Origin: UBA6220 sp937870835
GTDB lineage: Bacteria; Patescibacteriota; Minisyncoccia; Minisyncoccales; Minisyncoccaceae
Length of the DNA stretch: 42,766 nucleotides
Direction of reading: 5' to 3'
Assembly (NCBI GenBank): GCA_035421265.1
Contig: DAOLWP010000001.1
Coordinates: 1-42,766, forward strand
Shown here: positions 8,809 to 16,243 of the stretch, piece after piece
Numbering within the stretch: the stretch's first letter is position 1
Layout of the letters: each line of letters begins with the position of its first letter
Translations under genes and position numbers: made by a program
Notes under the pieces: model-generated
Databases searched by the model: none
Seen by the model: the letters and a program-made list of their open reading frames with translations, nothing else
Told to the model about the DNA's origin: nothing

Positions 8809-9558
8809 ATGCCTCAATCAAAACTAAAATATAAACGGGTAATTTTGAAAATTAGCGGTGAAGCGTTTGGTGAAAATGGAAAAGGAATTTCTTTGTCATT
8901 ATGTGAAAAAATTGCCGGTCAAATTGCTAAATTAAAAAAGGAAACCAAAATTGATTTAGGAATAGTAGTAGGAGCAGGGAATATTTTTAGGGGACGCTTT
9001 GCAGCTTCAAATCCTAATTCAAAAACAAATAAAACTAAAGATGAATTTAATATGACTATTGCTCATCAAATGGGAATGGTGGCGACGCTTCTTAATGGAT
9101 TAGCTTTAGAAGAGTGTTTAGAAAATATAGGAGTAAAAACTCGTTTAATGACTGCTTTGCCAATGGATGCCGTAGTAGAACCATATTTTGTTAAAAAGGC
9201 CTTATCTTATTTTGAAAAAGGGAGAGTATTAATTTTAGTTGGCGGAACCGGTAATCCATATTTTACAACCGATTCAGCAGCGGCTTTGCGAGCTTGTGAA
9301 TTAGACGGCGATTTGGTTTTGAAAGCCACTAATGTAGATGGAATTTATGATAAAGACCCTCATTTATATCCAAATGCAAAATTATATAAAAAAATTAGTT
9401 TTGAGGAAGCTCTTGAAAAAAATTTAGAGGTAATGGATGGAACAGCTTTTACAATTTGCTCCGAAAATAAAAAACCAATCATTGTTTTTAATTTAGAAAA
9501 ATTATCTCAAGTTTCTAAAGCGCTTTATGGCGAAAATTTTGGAACTTTAGTAGAATAA
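8809..9558 (+). CDS. pyrH: UMP kinase PyrH
   Basis: Phosphorylates UMP to UDP. Amino-acid-kinase fold with KRVILKISGEAFG at the N-terminus, GIVVGAGNIFRG, the GGTGNPYFTTDSAAALRA motif, and KATNVDGIYDKDP, all diagnostic of bacterial PyrH. An in-frame GTG at 8752 would add 19 residues not typical of the family, so ATG 8809 (249 aa) is chosen. The 5' flank 8733-8790 is oddly G+C-rich for this genome and reads like a short AAGGTGATTG-led mini-ORF (TTG 8756 to TAA 8780), probably not meaningful. In many bacteria pyrH lies with tsf and frr; here it does not. Confidence 0.95.
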   Translation: MPQSKLKYKRVILKISGEAFGENGKGISLSLCEKIAGQIAKLKKETKIDLGIVVGAGNIFRGRFAASNPNSKTNKTKDEFNMTIAHQMGMVATLLNGLALEECLENIGVKTRLMTALPMDAVVEPYFVKKALSYFEKGRVLILVGGTGNPYFTTDSAAALRACELDGDLVLKATNVDGIYDKDPHLYPNAKLYKKISFEEALEKNLEVMDGTAFTICSENKKPIIVFNLEKLSQVSKALYGENFGTLVE

Positions 9559-9585
9559 TTTTTCAACTTAATTCTTATTTTAGAT

Positions 9586-10347
9586 ATGTCTCAATATTAT
9601 AGCAAATCAAAAAATATATTTGACCCAAAATCAACCGAACCATTTCGTTTAAGCCGGTCTAAAATTGACTTATATATAGAATGTCCCCAATGTTTTTATT
9701 TAGATAGGCGTTATGGCATTGGCCGTCCGCCGGGTTTTCCATTTTCTTTAAACAGTGCGGTAGATGCGCTTTTGAAGAAAGAATTTGATTTATATCGGGC
9801 TGAAGCCACATCTCATCCTTTAGTGAAAGAGTTTGGTTTAGAAGCTGTGCCGTATCAGCATAAAGATATTGATATTTGGAGAAATACCAAACAAGGCATT
9901 GAATATCTTTACAGGCCGACCAATTTTTTAGTTACTGGCGCTATTGATGATGTATGGGTAAATCCGCAAGGCGAACTTATTATTGTAGATTATAAAGCGA
10001 CTGCTAAAGCTAGCGAAGTAAATTTAGAGGCGGATTGGCAAAAAGGATATAAAAGGCAAATGGAAATATATCAATGGCTTTTTCGGCAAAATGGTTTTAA
10101 AGTTGCGTCAACCGGTTATTTTGTTTATTGCAATGGCGATACTGGCAAGCCATATTTTGACAAAAAACTTGAGTTTGATATTAAAATTTTGCCCTACACA
10201 GGAGATGATTCTTGGATACCGGGGACTTTAGAAGAAATAAAAAAATGTTTAATGTCTGACGAGGTGCCACCCATGAATCCAGAATGCGATTATTGTAATT
10301 ATCGCAAATCTATTATTAAAGAAGTAAATGTTCATCGCGGTAAATAA
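9586..10347 (+). CDS. PD-(D/E)XK nuclease, RecB/Cas4-like, with Fe-S cysteines
   Basis: 253 aa. The nuclease core is plain: GAIDDVWV (Asp121/122), IIVDYKAT (Asp135, Lys137) and a QMEIYQW helix (Gln158) form RecB motifs including QxxxY. Cysteines at 33 and 36 (ECPQC) and at 234 and 237 (ECDYC) bracket the domain, as in Cas4 and AddB where four Cys hold a [4Fe-4S] cluster. No cas genes or repeats are near. It lies 12 nt before xseA, so it is probably co-expressed with exonuclease VII and acts in DNA repair or end processing. Substrate and polarity unknown. ATG start, no SD. Confidence 0.85.
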   Translation: MSQYYSKSKNIFDPKSTEPFRLSRSKIDLYIECPQCFYLDRRYGIGRPPGFPFSLNSAVDALLKKEFDLYRAEATSHPLVKEFGLEAVPYQHKDIDIWRNTKQGIEYLYRPTNFLVTGAIDDVWVNPQGELIIVDYKATAKASEVNLEADWQKGYKRQMEIYQWLFRQNGFKVASTGYFVYCNGDTGKPYFDKKLEFDIKILPYTGDDSWIPGTLEEIKKCLMSDEVPPMNPECDYCNYRKSIIKEVNVHRGK

Positions 10348-10359
10348 TATTAAAGTTTT

Positions 10360-11586
10360 ATGGAAGAAAAAGGCAAACCAGCTCTTAAAGACCTTTTAAC
10401 AAACAATATTTTTAGTGTTTCTGCTTATTTAACTGTGTTAAATAGTATTTTGGGAGCGTGCGAAGCTAAAATTAAAGGAGAAGCAAGCGAAGTTAAAAAA
10501 TGGAACAGCGGTCATGTTTATTTTTCATTAAAAGATAAAAAAGATGGGAGTGTTTTAAATTGTGTTATTTGGAATTATGATTATCGCTTATGCGGATTAG
10601 AATTGCAGGACGGAATGGAAATTATTGCTACGGGCGCGCCCGATATTTATAAAGCGAATGGCCGATTAACCTTTAAAGCCAAAACAATTCGTTTGGTTGG
10701 AGAGGGCGATCTTAAAAAACAATATGAGGAGTTAAAAAAGAAATTAGAATCCGAGGGCATATTTAGCGAGGAAAGAAAAAAACCTCTTCCGCTTTTTCCT
10801 AAAAATATCGGTGTTATTACAAGTAAGCAAGGCGCGGTTATAAATGATTTTTTGAATAATCTTGGCCGTTATGGCTTTAAAGTAAAAATGATTGATTCGC
10901 GCGTAGAGGGCGAAGAAGCAACTAAAGATTTAATAAGTGCAGTTAAATTAATGCGCCTTGAAGTAATTGATGTTTTAGTTATTATGCGCGGCGGCGGTTC
11001 TTTTGAATCATTTTTAGCATTTAATAACGAAGTATTAATTCGTGAAATTGTTGATTTTCCTGTTCCGGTTATTGCTGCTTTGGGACACGATAAAGATGTT
11101 CCTTTATTGGCATTGGCTGCCGATAAAATGGTTTCTACCCCTACGGCAGCAGCTAATTTATTAAGCCAAAATTGGCAAATTTTAAGTTATCAAATTAAAG
11201 AATTACAAAATAACATTTTTAATAATTTTGAAAATTGCCTTGTAGGCCAGAAAAATGAAATGAAGAAAATATTTTGGAGTATAGAAAATAGTTTTCAGAG
11301 AACCTTGCAGCTTTATGACGGTTTAAAACAAAAAATTTGCCAAGTTTTACCTAAAATGTTGGAATATCAAATTTCTATTTATAAACAAAAACTTAATTAT
11401 GCGGAGAGTGTTATTGTCCATAATAATCCAGAGAAAAACTTAAAACTTGGTTATTCATTGGCGCGTGTAAATGGTAAAATAGTACGACAAGTGGAAAATG
11501 TTAAAATTGGAGATGTTTTGGATTTACAAGTTTTTAATGGCATTATTGCTTCTAAGGTAGTGGGTGTTAGTAAGATTAAAAAATAA
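10360..11586 (+). CDS. xseA: Exodeoxyribonuclease VII large subunit
   Basis: Catalytic subunit of ExoVII, which degrades single-stranded DNA from both ends. N-terminal OB-fold (about 15-110: ISVSAYLTVLNSILG, HVYFSLKD), then the catalytic region with IGVITSKQGAVINDFLNNL, VIMRGGGSFESFLAFN and ALGHDKDVPLLALAADKMVSTPTAAANLL, and a coiled-coil tail (about 270-350). 408 aa is close to the family norm. xseB follows 49 nt downstream. No SD before the ATG. Confidence 0.95.
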   Translation: MEEKGKPALKDLLTNNIFSVSAYLTVLNSILGACEAKIKGEASEVKKWNSGHVYFSLKDKKDGSVLNCVIWNYDYRLCGLELQDGMEIIATGAPDIYKANGRLTFKAKTIRLVGEGDLKKQYEELKKKLESEGIFSEERKKPLPLFPKNIGVITSKQGAVINDFLNNLGRYGFKVKMIDSRVEGEEATKDLISAVKLMRLEVIDVLVIMRGGGSFESFLAFNNEVLIREIVDFPVPVIAALGHDKDVPLLALAADKMVSTPTAAANLLSQNWQILSYQIKELQNNIFNNFENCLVGQKNEMKKIFWSIENSFQRTLQLYDGLKQKICQVLPKMLEYQISIYKQKLNYAESVIVHNNPEKNLKLGYSLARVNGKIVRQVENVKIGDVLDLQVFNGIIASKVVGVSKIKK

Positions 11587-11635
11587 TAATAAAAAATAAT
11601 AAAAATAATTTAATAAAGATAAAATAAATAAAGAT

Positions 11636-11839
11636 ATGGCTAAAGAAAATAGTTTAAGCGAAAATTTAAAGAAAATAAATAAAATTGCAGAATGGTTTGA
11701 AAAACAAGAAGAAATAGATGTGGAAGAAGGATTAGAAAAAGTTAAGGAGGCGGCTAAAATTATTAAAGAAACCAAAAATAGTTTTCAAGAAATTGAAAAC
11801 GAATTTGAGGAAATTAAAAAAGATTTAGAAAAAATTTAA
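11636..11839 (+). CDS. xseB: Exodeoxyribonuclease VII small subunit
   Basis: 67-aa, highly charged, all-helical protein directly after xseA. It has the XseB pattern: a first helix with NLKKINKIAEWFEKQEEIDVEEGLEKVKEA and a second coiled-coil helix. Size and position fit; several small subunits bind each XseA. The call depends partly on context because the protein is so short. ATG start without SD. Confidence 0.85.
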   Translation: MAKENSLSENLKKINKIAEWFEKQEEIDVEEGLEKVKEAAKIIKETKNSFQEIENEFEEIKKDLEKI

Positions 11840-11861
11840 GATTAAGCTAAAAAATAATCAA

Positions 11862-11917
11862 GGGAACAGTCAGGGGCTAATCTTCTGACAACAGGAGATG
11901 TCAGTTTAGGACGCCTA
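11862..11917 (+). other. Compact structured segment between xseB and the HNH gene
   Basis: An unusually G+C-rich stretch in the 180-bp gap, able to form several hairpins: GTCAG (11869-11873) with CTGAC (11885-11889), or, excluding that, CTGACA (11885-11890) with TGTCAG (11899-11904), plus TAGG-ACG-CCTA (11907-11917). It lies before the HNH promoter, so it would belong to the xseB 3' UTR or a separate small RNA. I do not recognise a family. Confidence 0.35.
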
Positions 11918-11932
11918 CAATTAAAATAAAAT

Positions 11933-12000
11933 TTTACAAAAAATAATTCTGTTGTATAATAAAAACAGTTCCATTGGAACTGTTAATTTGTTCTTTAACA
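11933..12000 (+). promoter_or_regulatory. Promoter, 5' hairpin and boxA-like leader of the HNH gene
   Basis: TTTACA (11933-11938), 16 nt, TATAAT (11955-11960). Start expected near 11967. A perfect 9-bp hairpin sits there: AACAGTTCC (11964-11972), ATT, GGAACTGTT (11976-11984). Four nt on, TGTTCTTTAACA (11989-12000) differs from rrn boxA by one base. AAGGAGGTG (12006-12014) then provides a full SD. Confidence 0.65.
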
Positions 12001-12019
12001 CTATTAAGGAGGTGTTAGG

Positions 12020-12655
12020 CTGAAAAAAAGGAACAATGGCAATGGAGAAAAATCTGAACAGTTTTTTAAGATTGGCTGTCCGCGTTGTCACAGTCTTGGC
12101 TCGCCCGTAAGGTCGTATCCTATTTACGGAGCATTGTATCGCGTTGAGACTAAAAAGCAAGAACTCTGTCTGGCTTGTGGAAATGAGTATACTAATTTAA
12201 TTAAAAGCGCACAAAATACAATTTTAAGAATGTATAAGCCACGCTACGAGGGCGCCTTGAAACTATTTTTAGAGGGTCGAGAAAATAAGCTTAATTCGCT
12301 TTGCAGATGGGCCCCTAATCTTCACTACCAGCCAAATGGAGTTGTGCAACATTATCAGCCAGAAGGAGCTGAAGCTGTTCTTTGTCCAAAATGCGGACAA
12401 AAGAAACCCCTAACAAGGCATCATGTTTTTAAGTCTTATGTTTTTGGCAACGAGGGACTTATTATTTATTTCTGTCGAGATTGTCATAACCAAATAGAAT
12501 ATTTTATTACCCGAATGGAGACTTGCACACTTAAACCATATAAATCAATGTATGAGTGTTTGCACGAGGCCTTTATGCAAACCAATGAACCATTAAATAC
12601 CAGTGCCATAATTTCAACTTGCCAAGCAGCCGGCATTCCTATATATACAGAATAG
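12020..12655 (+). CDS. HNH endonuclease-like protein with N-terminal zinc ribbon, probable CTG start
   Basis: Reading from CTG at 12020 gives 211 aa. An N-terminal ribbon uses CPRC (Cys20, 23) and CLAC (Cys50, 53). The C-terminal part is an HNH/McrA-like fold: CPKC (122, 125), LTRHHVF (His134, 135), then CRDCHNQIE (152, 155, 156). Such domains usually bind DNA or RNA and may cut it. Start choice: the frame opens at 12008, there is no ATG/GTG/TTG before TTG 12134, and starting there would lose CPRC. CTG 12020 lies 5 nt after a perfect AAGGAGGTG, so a CTG start is the simplest reading. Own promoter, hairpin leader and terminator; G+C-richer than neighbours, so likely acquired. A homing-type or defence role is possible but not shown. 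Confidence 0.75.
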   Translation: MKKRNNGNGEKSEQFFKIGCPRCHSLGSPVRSYPIYGALYRVETKKQELCLACGNEYTNLIKSAQNTILRMYKPRYEGALKLFLEGRENKLNSLCRWAPNLHYQPNGVVQHYQPEGAEAVLCPKCGQKKPLTRHHVFKSYVFGNEGLIIYFCRDCHNQIEYFITRMETCTLKPYKSMYECLHEAFMQTNEPLNTSAIISTCQAAGIPIYTE

Positions 12656-12684
12656 GCAATATTTTTTATTGATATTGCCTTTTT
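12654..12684 (+). terminator. Terminator after the HNH gene
   Basis: Stem AGGCAATAT (12654-12662) / ATATTGCCT (12672-12680), 9 bp, T-rich 9-nt loop, then TTTT. It overlaps the TAG stop codon (12653-12655). Confidence 0.8.
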
Positions 12685-12774
12685 GGTTTGCAAAATATAT
12701 AATAAAGAATAAAAAGAAAATAGAGTATAATCAAGTAAAGTAAATTATAAATATAAAATATTAATAAATTTATT

Positions 12775-13095
12775 ATGAAAATATTAACTGATAATAATTT
12801 TGAAGAGTTTTTAAGTGAAGCCGATAAGCCAGTGTTAGTAGATATTTTTACCCAATGGTGTCCGCCTTGCAAAATGTTGGGTCCGGTTATTGAAAAAATA
12901 GCCGAAGATTATGCCGATAAAATTATTGTGGCAAAAATGGATTTAGACGCTAATCCTATTACTGGACAAAAATTTGGCATTGAAGTAATTCCCACAGTTA
13001 TTTTATTTAAGAACAAAGAGGCGATAGATAAATTTATTGGCTATCATCCGGAAGCAGATGTTAAAGCTTGGTTGGATAGCCGTTTATCTTTATAA
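12775..13095 (+). CDS. trxA: Thioredoxin
   Basis: 106-aa classic thioredoxin: VDIFTQWCPPCK with redox Cys29 and Cys32 (CPPC in place of the usual CGPC), KMDLDANP, and the cis-proline loop VIPTVILFK. CPPC differs from canonical Trx and should shift the redox potential upward. It is followed 36 nt later by an FTR catalytic subunit, its probable reductase. A TATAAT at 12726-12731 could be its -10. ATG start, no SD. Confidence 0.93.
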   Translation: MKILTDNNFEEFLSEADKPVLVDIFTQWCPPCKMLGPVIEKIAEDYADKIIVAKMDLDANPITGQKFGIEVIPTVILFKNKEAIDKFIGYHPEADVKAWLDSRLSL

Positions 13096-13131
13096 TTTTT
13101 AATAAATATAAAATAATTTTAATATAAAAAT

Positions 13132-13437
13132 ATGGCAAAGCCAGAATCAGAATCAGAGTTAGAAAAAGAACTTTCTTTGAAAGTTAAAAAATTATTAAAA
13201 GAGTGCGAGGATTATGCAAAGTCGCAAGGATTTCGTGTTAATCCAAATCCTCAAATTGCCGAAGGTGTAGCTCGGGCAATTTTATTGCGCGAGCAAGCTT
13301 ATGGGGAAAAATATTGCCCTTGCCGAAAATTAACTAATGATAAAAAAGCAGACAAAAAAATTATCTGTCCTTGCTCTTATCACAAGAAGGAGATAGCCAA
13401 CGACGGCCATTGTTATTGTAATTTGTTTGTAAAATAA
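13132..13437 (+). CDS. Ferredoxin-thioredoxin reductase, catalytic subunit
   Basis: 101 aa. Three paired-cysteine motifs in FTR order: CPC (62, 64), CPC (79, 81), CYC (94, 96; usually CHC), after an N-terminal helix and the NPNPQIAEGVARAIL stretch. In the family one [4Fe-4S] cluster next to a disulfide lets ferredoxin electrons reduce thioredoxin. The His before the third pair (HCYC) is present though the family's CHC is altered. No variable subunit gene is adjacent, as in non-photosynthetic FTRc-only systems. Forms a two-gene unit with thioredoxin, implying ferredoxin rather than NADPH as reductant. Confident on family. Confidence 0.88.
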   Translation: MAKPESESELEKELSLKVKKLLKECEDYAKSQGFRVNPNPQIAEGVARAILLREQAYGEKYCPCRKLTNDKKADKKIICPCSYHKKEIANDGHCYCNLFVK

Positions 13438-13439
13438 TA

Positions 13440-13460
13440 AAAGCCCCCTAAGGGGCCTTT
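13440..13460. terminator. Bidirectional terminator between FTRc and efp
   Basis: Stem CCCC/GGGG (13445-13448 / 13452-13455) around a TAA loop, a C-C mismatch, then AAAG/CTTT. It separates convergent genes, with A-rich DNA on the left and T-rich on the right. Confidence 0.65.
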
Positions 13461-13472
13461 AAGATATTTTAA

Positions 13473-14039
13473 TTATTCGTTAACTCGACGAGTATATTCT
13501 CCGCTTTCAGTATTAACTTCAATAATATCACCTTCATTAATAAACAAGGGGGCGGCTATTTTTGCGTCTGTTTCTAAAGTGACTATTTTACTGCCAGCTT
13601 GAGCTCGGTCTCCTTTAACTCCCGGCGGAACTTCAGTTACTTTTAATTTTACTTTAATAGGCAGAATTACATTTATTATTTTTCCATTAAAGAAAATAGT
13701 AGTGACAATTTCATTTGGTTTTAAGAATTTGGCGGCTGCGCCAATTTTTTCTTCATCTAATTCAAAACGTTTACCGGGGTTATTTAACTCGGCAAAAGTA
13801 TATTTCCCTTTATTCTTGAAAATAAATTTAGCTTCATTTTTTTCAATATCAGCTTCTTCAAATGAATCTCTTGGTTGGGCTGATTTGGCAATTACTGAAC
13901 CAGAGATAAGGTTGCGTAATTTCATTTGCAAATAAGAATGGCCTCGTCCCTTAAAAGTATTTTCCGCTTCAATAATTTCATAGGGCTGGTCATTGACTAT
14001 AATAATTTTTCCTCGCGTTAATTCAGAATATGATAACAT
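13473..14039 (-). CDS. efp: Elongation factor P
   Basis: 188-aa EF-P, which relieves ribosome stalling at proline runs by entering the E site. Three beta-barrel domains, with KLKNL/LRNL and the C-terminal signature IEVNTESGEYTRRVN. The tip loop reads FKGRGHSYLQ with Arg at position 32, where E. coli has the beta-lysylated Lys34 (PGKGQ). Arginine occurs at this site in rhamnosylated EF-P, but no EarP gene is visible here. Divergent from nothing else: the next two minus-strand genes lie upstream of it (14090-14907). Confidence 0.95.
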   Translation of the reverse strand: MLSYSELTRGKIIIVNDQPYEIIEAENTFKGRGHSYLQMKLRNLISGSVIAKSAQPRDSFEEADIEKNEAKFIFKNKGKYTFAELNNPGKRFELDEEKIGAAAKFLKPNEIVTTIFFNGKIINVILPIKVKLKVTEVPPGVKGDRAQAGSKIVTLETDAKIAAPLFINEGDIIEVNTESGEYTRRVNE

Positions 14040-14089
14040 TTTGTTTTCAATTTATTATTTTTATTATTTATTTTAATTTTTTGTATCAA

Positions 14090-14599
14090 TTATTTTTTGT
14101 TTTCAGTTCGCCATTCAATTTCATTGTCTCTCCCGGCAAACTCTAACCACTCTCCGTCTTGGTCAATTACATACCATTTTTTTCTTGCTGTTGACCAAAC
14201 CATTGGCTGATTTTGATAATAAGGTTTTTTAACTATTTCTTTTGGTTTTAGGCGGTCTAATTCTAACCATTTTTTGAAAACCGTTTCAATAGAATAATCT
14301 AAATTTCGAGATTTGGCCCATTCAGCTACTATACTAATAGCTTGTTTTGCCTTTTTTGTCGAGCCCGCCAATTCAATTAACTCTTTAGCTGGTCTGGTAA
14401 ACCGGGAATAAATTATTTTTTTCTTTTTAGCATTTTCTTTAATTTCTTTCAATGATAATCCTTTAGTATAAAAATAATGATTAACCACAGCTTGAATATC
14501 GGTTTCTTTATGTTTAACTACCTTGTCTGTTTTTTTATTTTTGTAATTTACTTTTCCAGGTTTATTATTTTTCGGAGATGTTAAAGATGTTGATGACAT
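14090..14599 (-). CDS. Hypothetical protein, lysine-rich helical
   Basis: 169 aa without a family I recognise. The N-terminal 35 residues are Lys/Asn/Ser-rich and probably disordered. Residues about 35-115 are helical and basic, with SLKEIKENAKKKKIIYSRFTRPAKELIELAGSTKKAKQAI resembling a nucleic-acid-binding helical domain. A C-terminal beta patch contains WSTARKKWYVIDQDGEWLEFAG. No signal or TM segment. It lies 5 nt from the padR-like gene on the same strand, so it may be co-transcribed with it and share its control. Start ATG at 14599. Confidence 0.7.
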   Translation of the reverse strand: MSSTSLTSPKNNKPGKVNYKNKKTDKVVKHKETDIQAVVNHYFYTKGLSLKEIKENAKKKKIIYSRFTRPAKELIELAGSTKKAKQAISIVAEWAKSRNLDYSIETVFKKWLELDRLKPKEIVKKPYYQNQPMVWSTARKKWYVIDQDGEWLEFAGRDNEIEWRTENKK

Positions 14600-14604
14600 A
14601 TTTT

Positions 14605-14907
14605 TTAATCTAATTTATTTAAGAGAGATTGGTAAAATTTTTTAACTTTTTCCAATTCTTCTATGCCTTGGGGAGTAATTTTATAAATTCGCCGTCTTTC
14701 TTCCAGAGCGCTTTTTACTAAACCCTGTTCTTCTAATAAATAAAGAACCCGATAAGGAGTAATATTGCCGGGACGGAAACCAAATTTTTTTTCAATAATT
14801 TCCGGCAAGTCCCAAGCATAATTTGCTCCTCCCTTTAAGATAGTTAAAATATATATCCATAAATTTCCTTTAGTATTAGAATTGGTTAGGCGTTCTAATG
14901 GTGTCAT
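14605..14907 (-). CDS. PadR-like transcriptional regulator
   Basis: 100 aa from ATG 14907 (a TTG at 14919 would add 4 residues; ATG aligns better with its paralogue at 16244). Winged-helix PadR pattern: NLWIYILTILKGGANYAWDLPEIIEKKFGFRPGNITPYRVLYLLEEQGLVKSALEERRRIYKITPQGIEEL, where the helix-turn-helix is about 25-60 and the wing about 65-80, with a short C-terminal dimer helix. It is transcribed divergently from ino1 across a perfect palindrome (14935-14956), the expected binding site, so autoregulation and control of ino1 are likely. The effector is unknown. As I recall, a PadR gene also neighbours ino1 in Mycobacterium tuberculosis. Confidence 0.85.
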   Translation of the reverse strand: MTPLERLTNSNTKGNLWIYILTILKGGANYAWDLPEIIEKKFGFRPGNITPYRVLYLLEEQGLVKSALEERRRIYKITPQGIEELEKVKKFYQSLLNKLD

Positions 14908-14926
14908 ATTTTTCCACAATTTTATA

Positions 14927-14956
14927 TTGACAAACTATTTTACAGCTGTAAAATAG
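14927..14956 (+). promoter_or_regulatory. ino1 promoter overlain by a 22-bp perfect palindrome (operator)
   Basis: TTGACA (14927-14932), 16 nt, TAAAAT (14949-14954). The spacer and -10 are covered by a perfect inverted repeat with half-site CTATTTTACAG (14935-14945) and CTGTAAAATAG (14946-14956). A dimeric regulator bound here would block polymerase for ino1 and probably also for the divergent padR gene. The adjacent PadR-like protein is the obvious candidate. Confidence 0.8.
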
Positions 14957-15053
14957 AATAATCTAATAAATAATAAGTTAATAAAATAAATATAATAAAT
15001 AAAATAAAGATATAGTTTATATTATAATATAATTATAATCTTTTTTACAAAAT

Positions 15054-16208
15054 ATGGCAAAAAAATCAATATCTCAAAAATCAGAGTTAAAAAACAAAGT
15101 TAATGATTCAAAGAAAATTAAAATTGCAATTGCTGGGGTAGGCAATTGCGCTAGTTCACTTGTGCAAGGAATTTATTATTATAAAGATGTTAAAGATGAC
15201 GACGAATTGGTCCCGGGTTTAATGCACAACATTTTAGGAGGTTATAAAATTTCTGATATTGAAGTTGTGGCTGCGTTTGATATTGATAAAAGAAAAGTTG
15301 GTAAAGATGTAAGCGAAGCTATTTTTGCTAAACCGAATTGTACTAAAATATTTTGTCATGATATTCCTACAATGGGCGTAAAAGTTAAAATGGGACCTAT
15401 TTTAGATGGGGTGGCTGAACATATGAAGAATTATCCAGATGACCAAACATTTTTGCCAGCCAAAGAAAAACCAGTAGATGTGTCTGCTGAATTAAAAAAA
15501 TCAGGCGCGCAAATTTTAATCAGTTATATGCCAGTTGGTTCGGAAAAGGCAGTTGAATATTATGCAGCTTCGGCCTTAGAAGCAGGTGTGGCATTAGTAA
15601 ATTGTATGCCCGTTTTTATATGTTCTGATGAAAAATGGGAGAAAAAATTTAGAGATAAGGGCATTCCTTGTATTGGCGATGATATTAAATCGCAAGTTGG
15701 GGCTACAATTACGCACCGGGTTTTAGCGCATTTATTTGCTGAGCGGGGAGTAACAATTGACCGCTCTTATCAGTTAAATTTTGGAGGCAATACAGATTTT
15801 TTAAATATGTTGAATCACGAACGTTTGAAATCAAAAAAATTATCAAAAACCGAAGCCGTGGAATCTCAATTAGCGAAACGTTTAAGTTATGATAATCTTC
15901 ACATTGGTCCATCTGACTGGGTGCCTTTTTTAAAAGACAATAAAATTTGTTTTATTAGAATGGAGGGCCGAAAATTTGGCAATGTGCCGGTTGAATTAGA
16001 ATTGCGTTTATCAGTAGAGGATTCGCCTAATTCTGCTGGTTGCGTTATTGACGCTATTCGTTTATTAAAAATTGCTTTAGACCGAGGCATTGGAGGCGCA
16101 TTAGTTTCTCCTTCTGCTTATTTTATGAAGCACCCAATTCAACAGTTTACTGATGAAAAAGCTCGAGAGATGGTGGAAGAATTTATAGACGGCAAAAGAG
16201 AGAGATAG
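15054..16208 (+). CDS. ino1: Inositol-3-phosphate synthase (Ino1, actinobacterial/archaeal type)
   Basis: 384 aa. NAD-dependent conversion of glucose 6-phosphate to inositol 3-phosphate. Seen: Rossmann motif IAIAGVGNCASSLVQGIYYY, VVAAFDIDKRKVGKDV, YMPVGSEKAVEYYA, ALVNCMPVFICSD, KSQVGATITHRVLAHLF, and the catalytic-domain stretches LNFGGNTDFLNML and SAGCVIDAIRLLKIALD. The length and these segments match the short Ino1 of actinobacteria and archaea rather than the longer eukaryotic form. An N-terminal Lys-rich extension of about 22 residues precedes the Rossmann fold. First gene of ino1-padR2-CDP-alcohol transferase, so the product probably feeds phospholipid headgroup synthesis. Confidence 0.93.
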   Translation: MAKKSISQKSELKNKVNDSKKIKIAIAGVGNCASSLVQGIYYYKDVKDDDELVPGLMHNILGGYKISDIEVVAAFDIDKRKVGKDVSEAIFAKPNCTKIFCHDIPTMGVKVKMGPILDGVAEHMKNYPDDQTFLPAKEKPVDVSAELKKSGAQILISYMPVGSEKAVEYYAASALEAGVALVNCMPVFICSDEKWEKKFRDKGIPCIGDDIKSQVGATITHRVLAHLFAERGVTIDRSYQLNFGGNTDFLNMLNHERLKSKKLSKTEAVESQLAKRLSYDNLHIGPSDWVPFLKDNKICFIRMEGRKFGNVPVELELRLSVEDSPNSAGCVIDAIRLLKIALDRGIGGALVSPSAYFMKHPIQQFTDEKAREMVEEFIDGKRER

Positions 16209-16243
16209 TATAATAAAAATATAAAAATAATTAATATAAAAAT

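Noticed and set aside
14605..14919. TTG start at 14919 for the padR-like gene
   Set aside because: ATG 14907 aligns with the paralogue at 16244 and leaves the fold intact.
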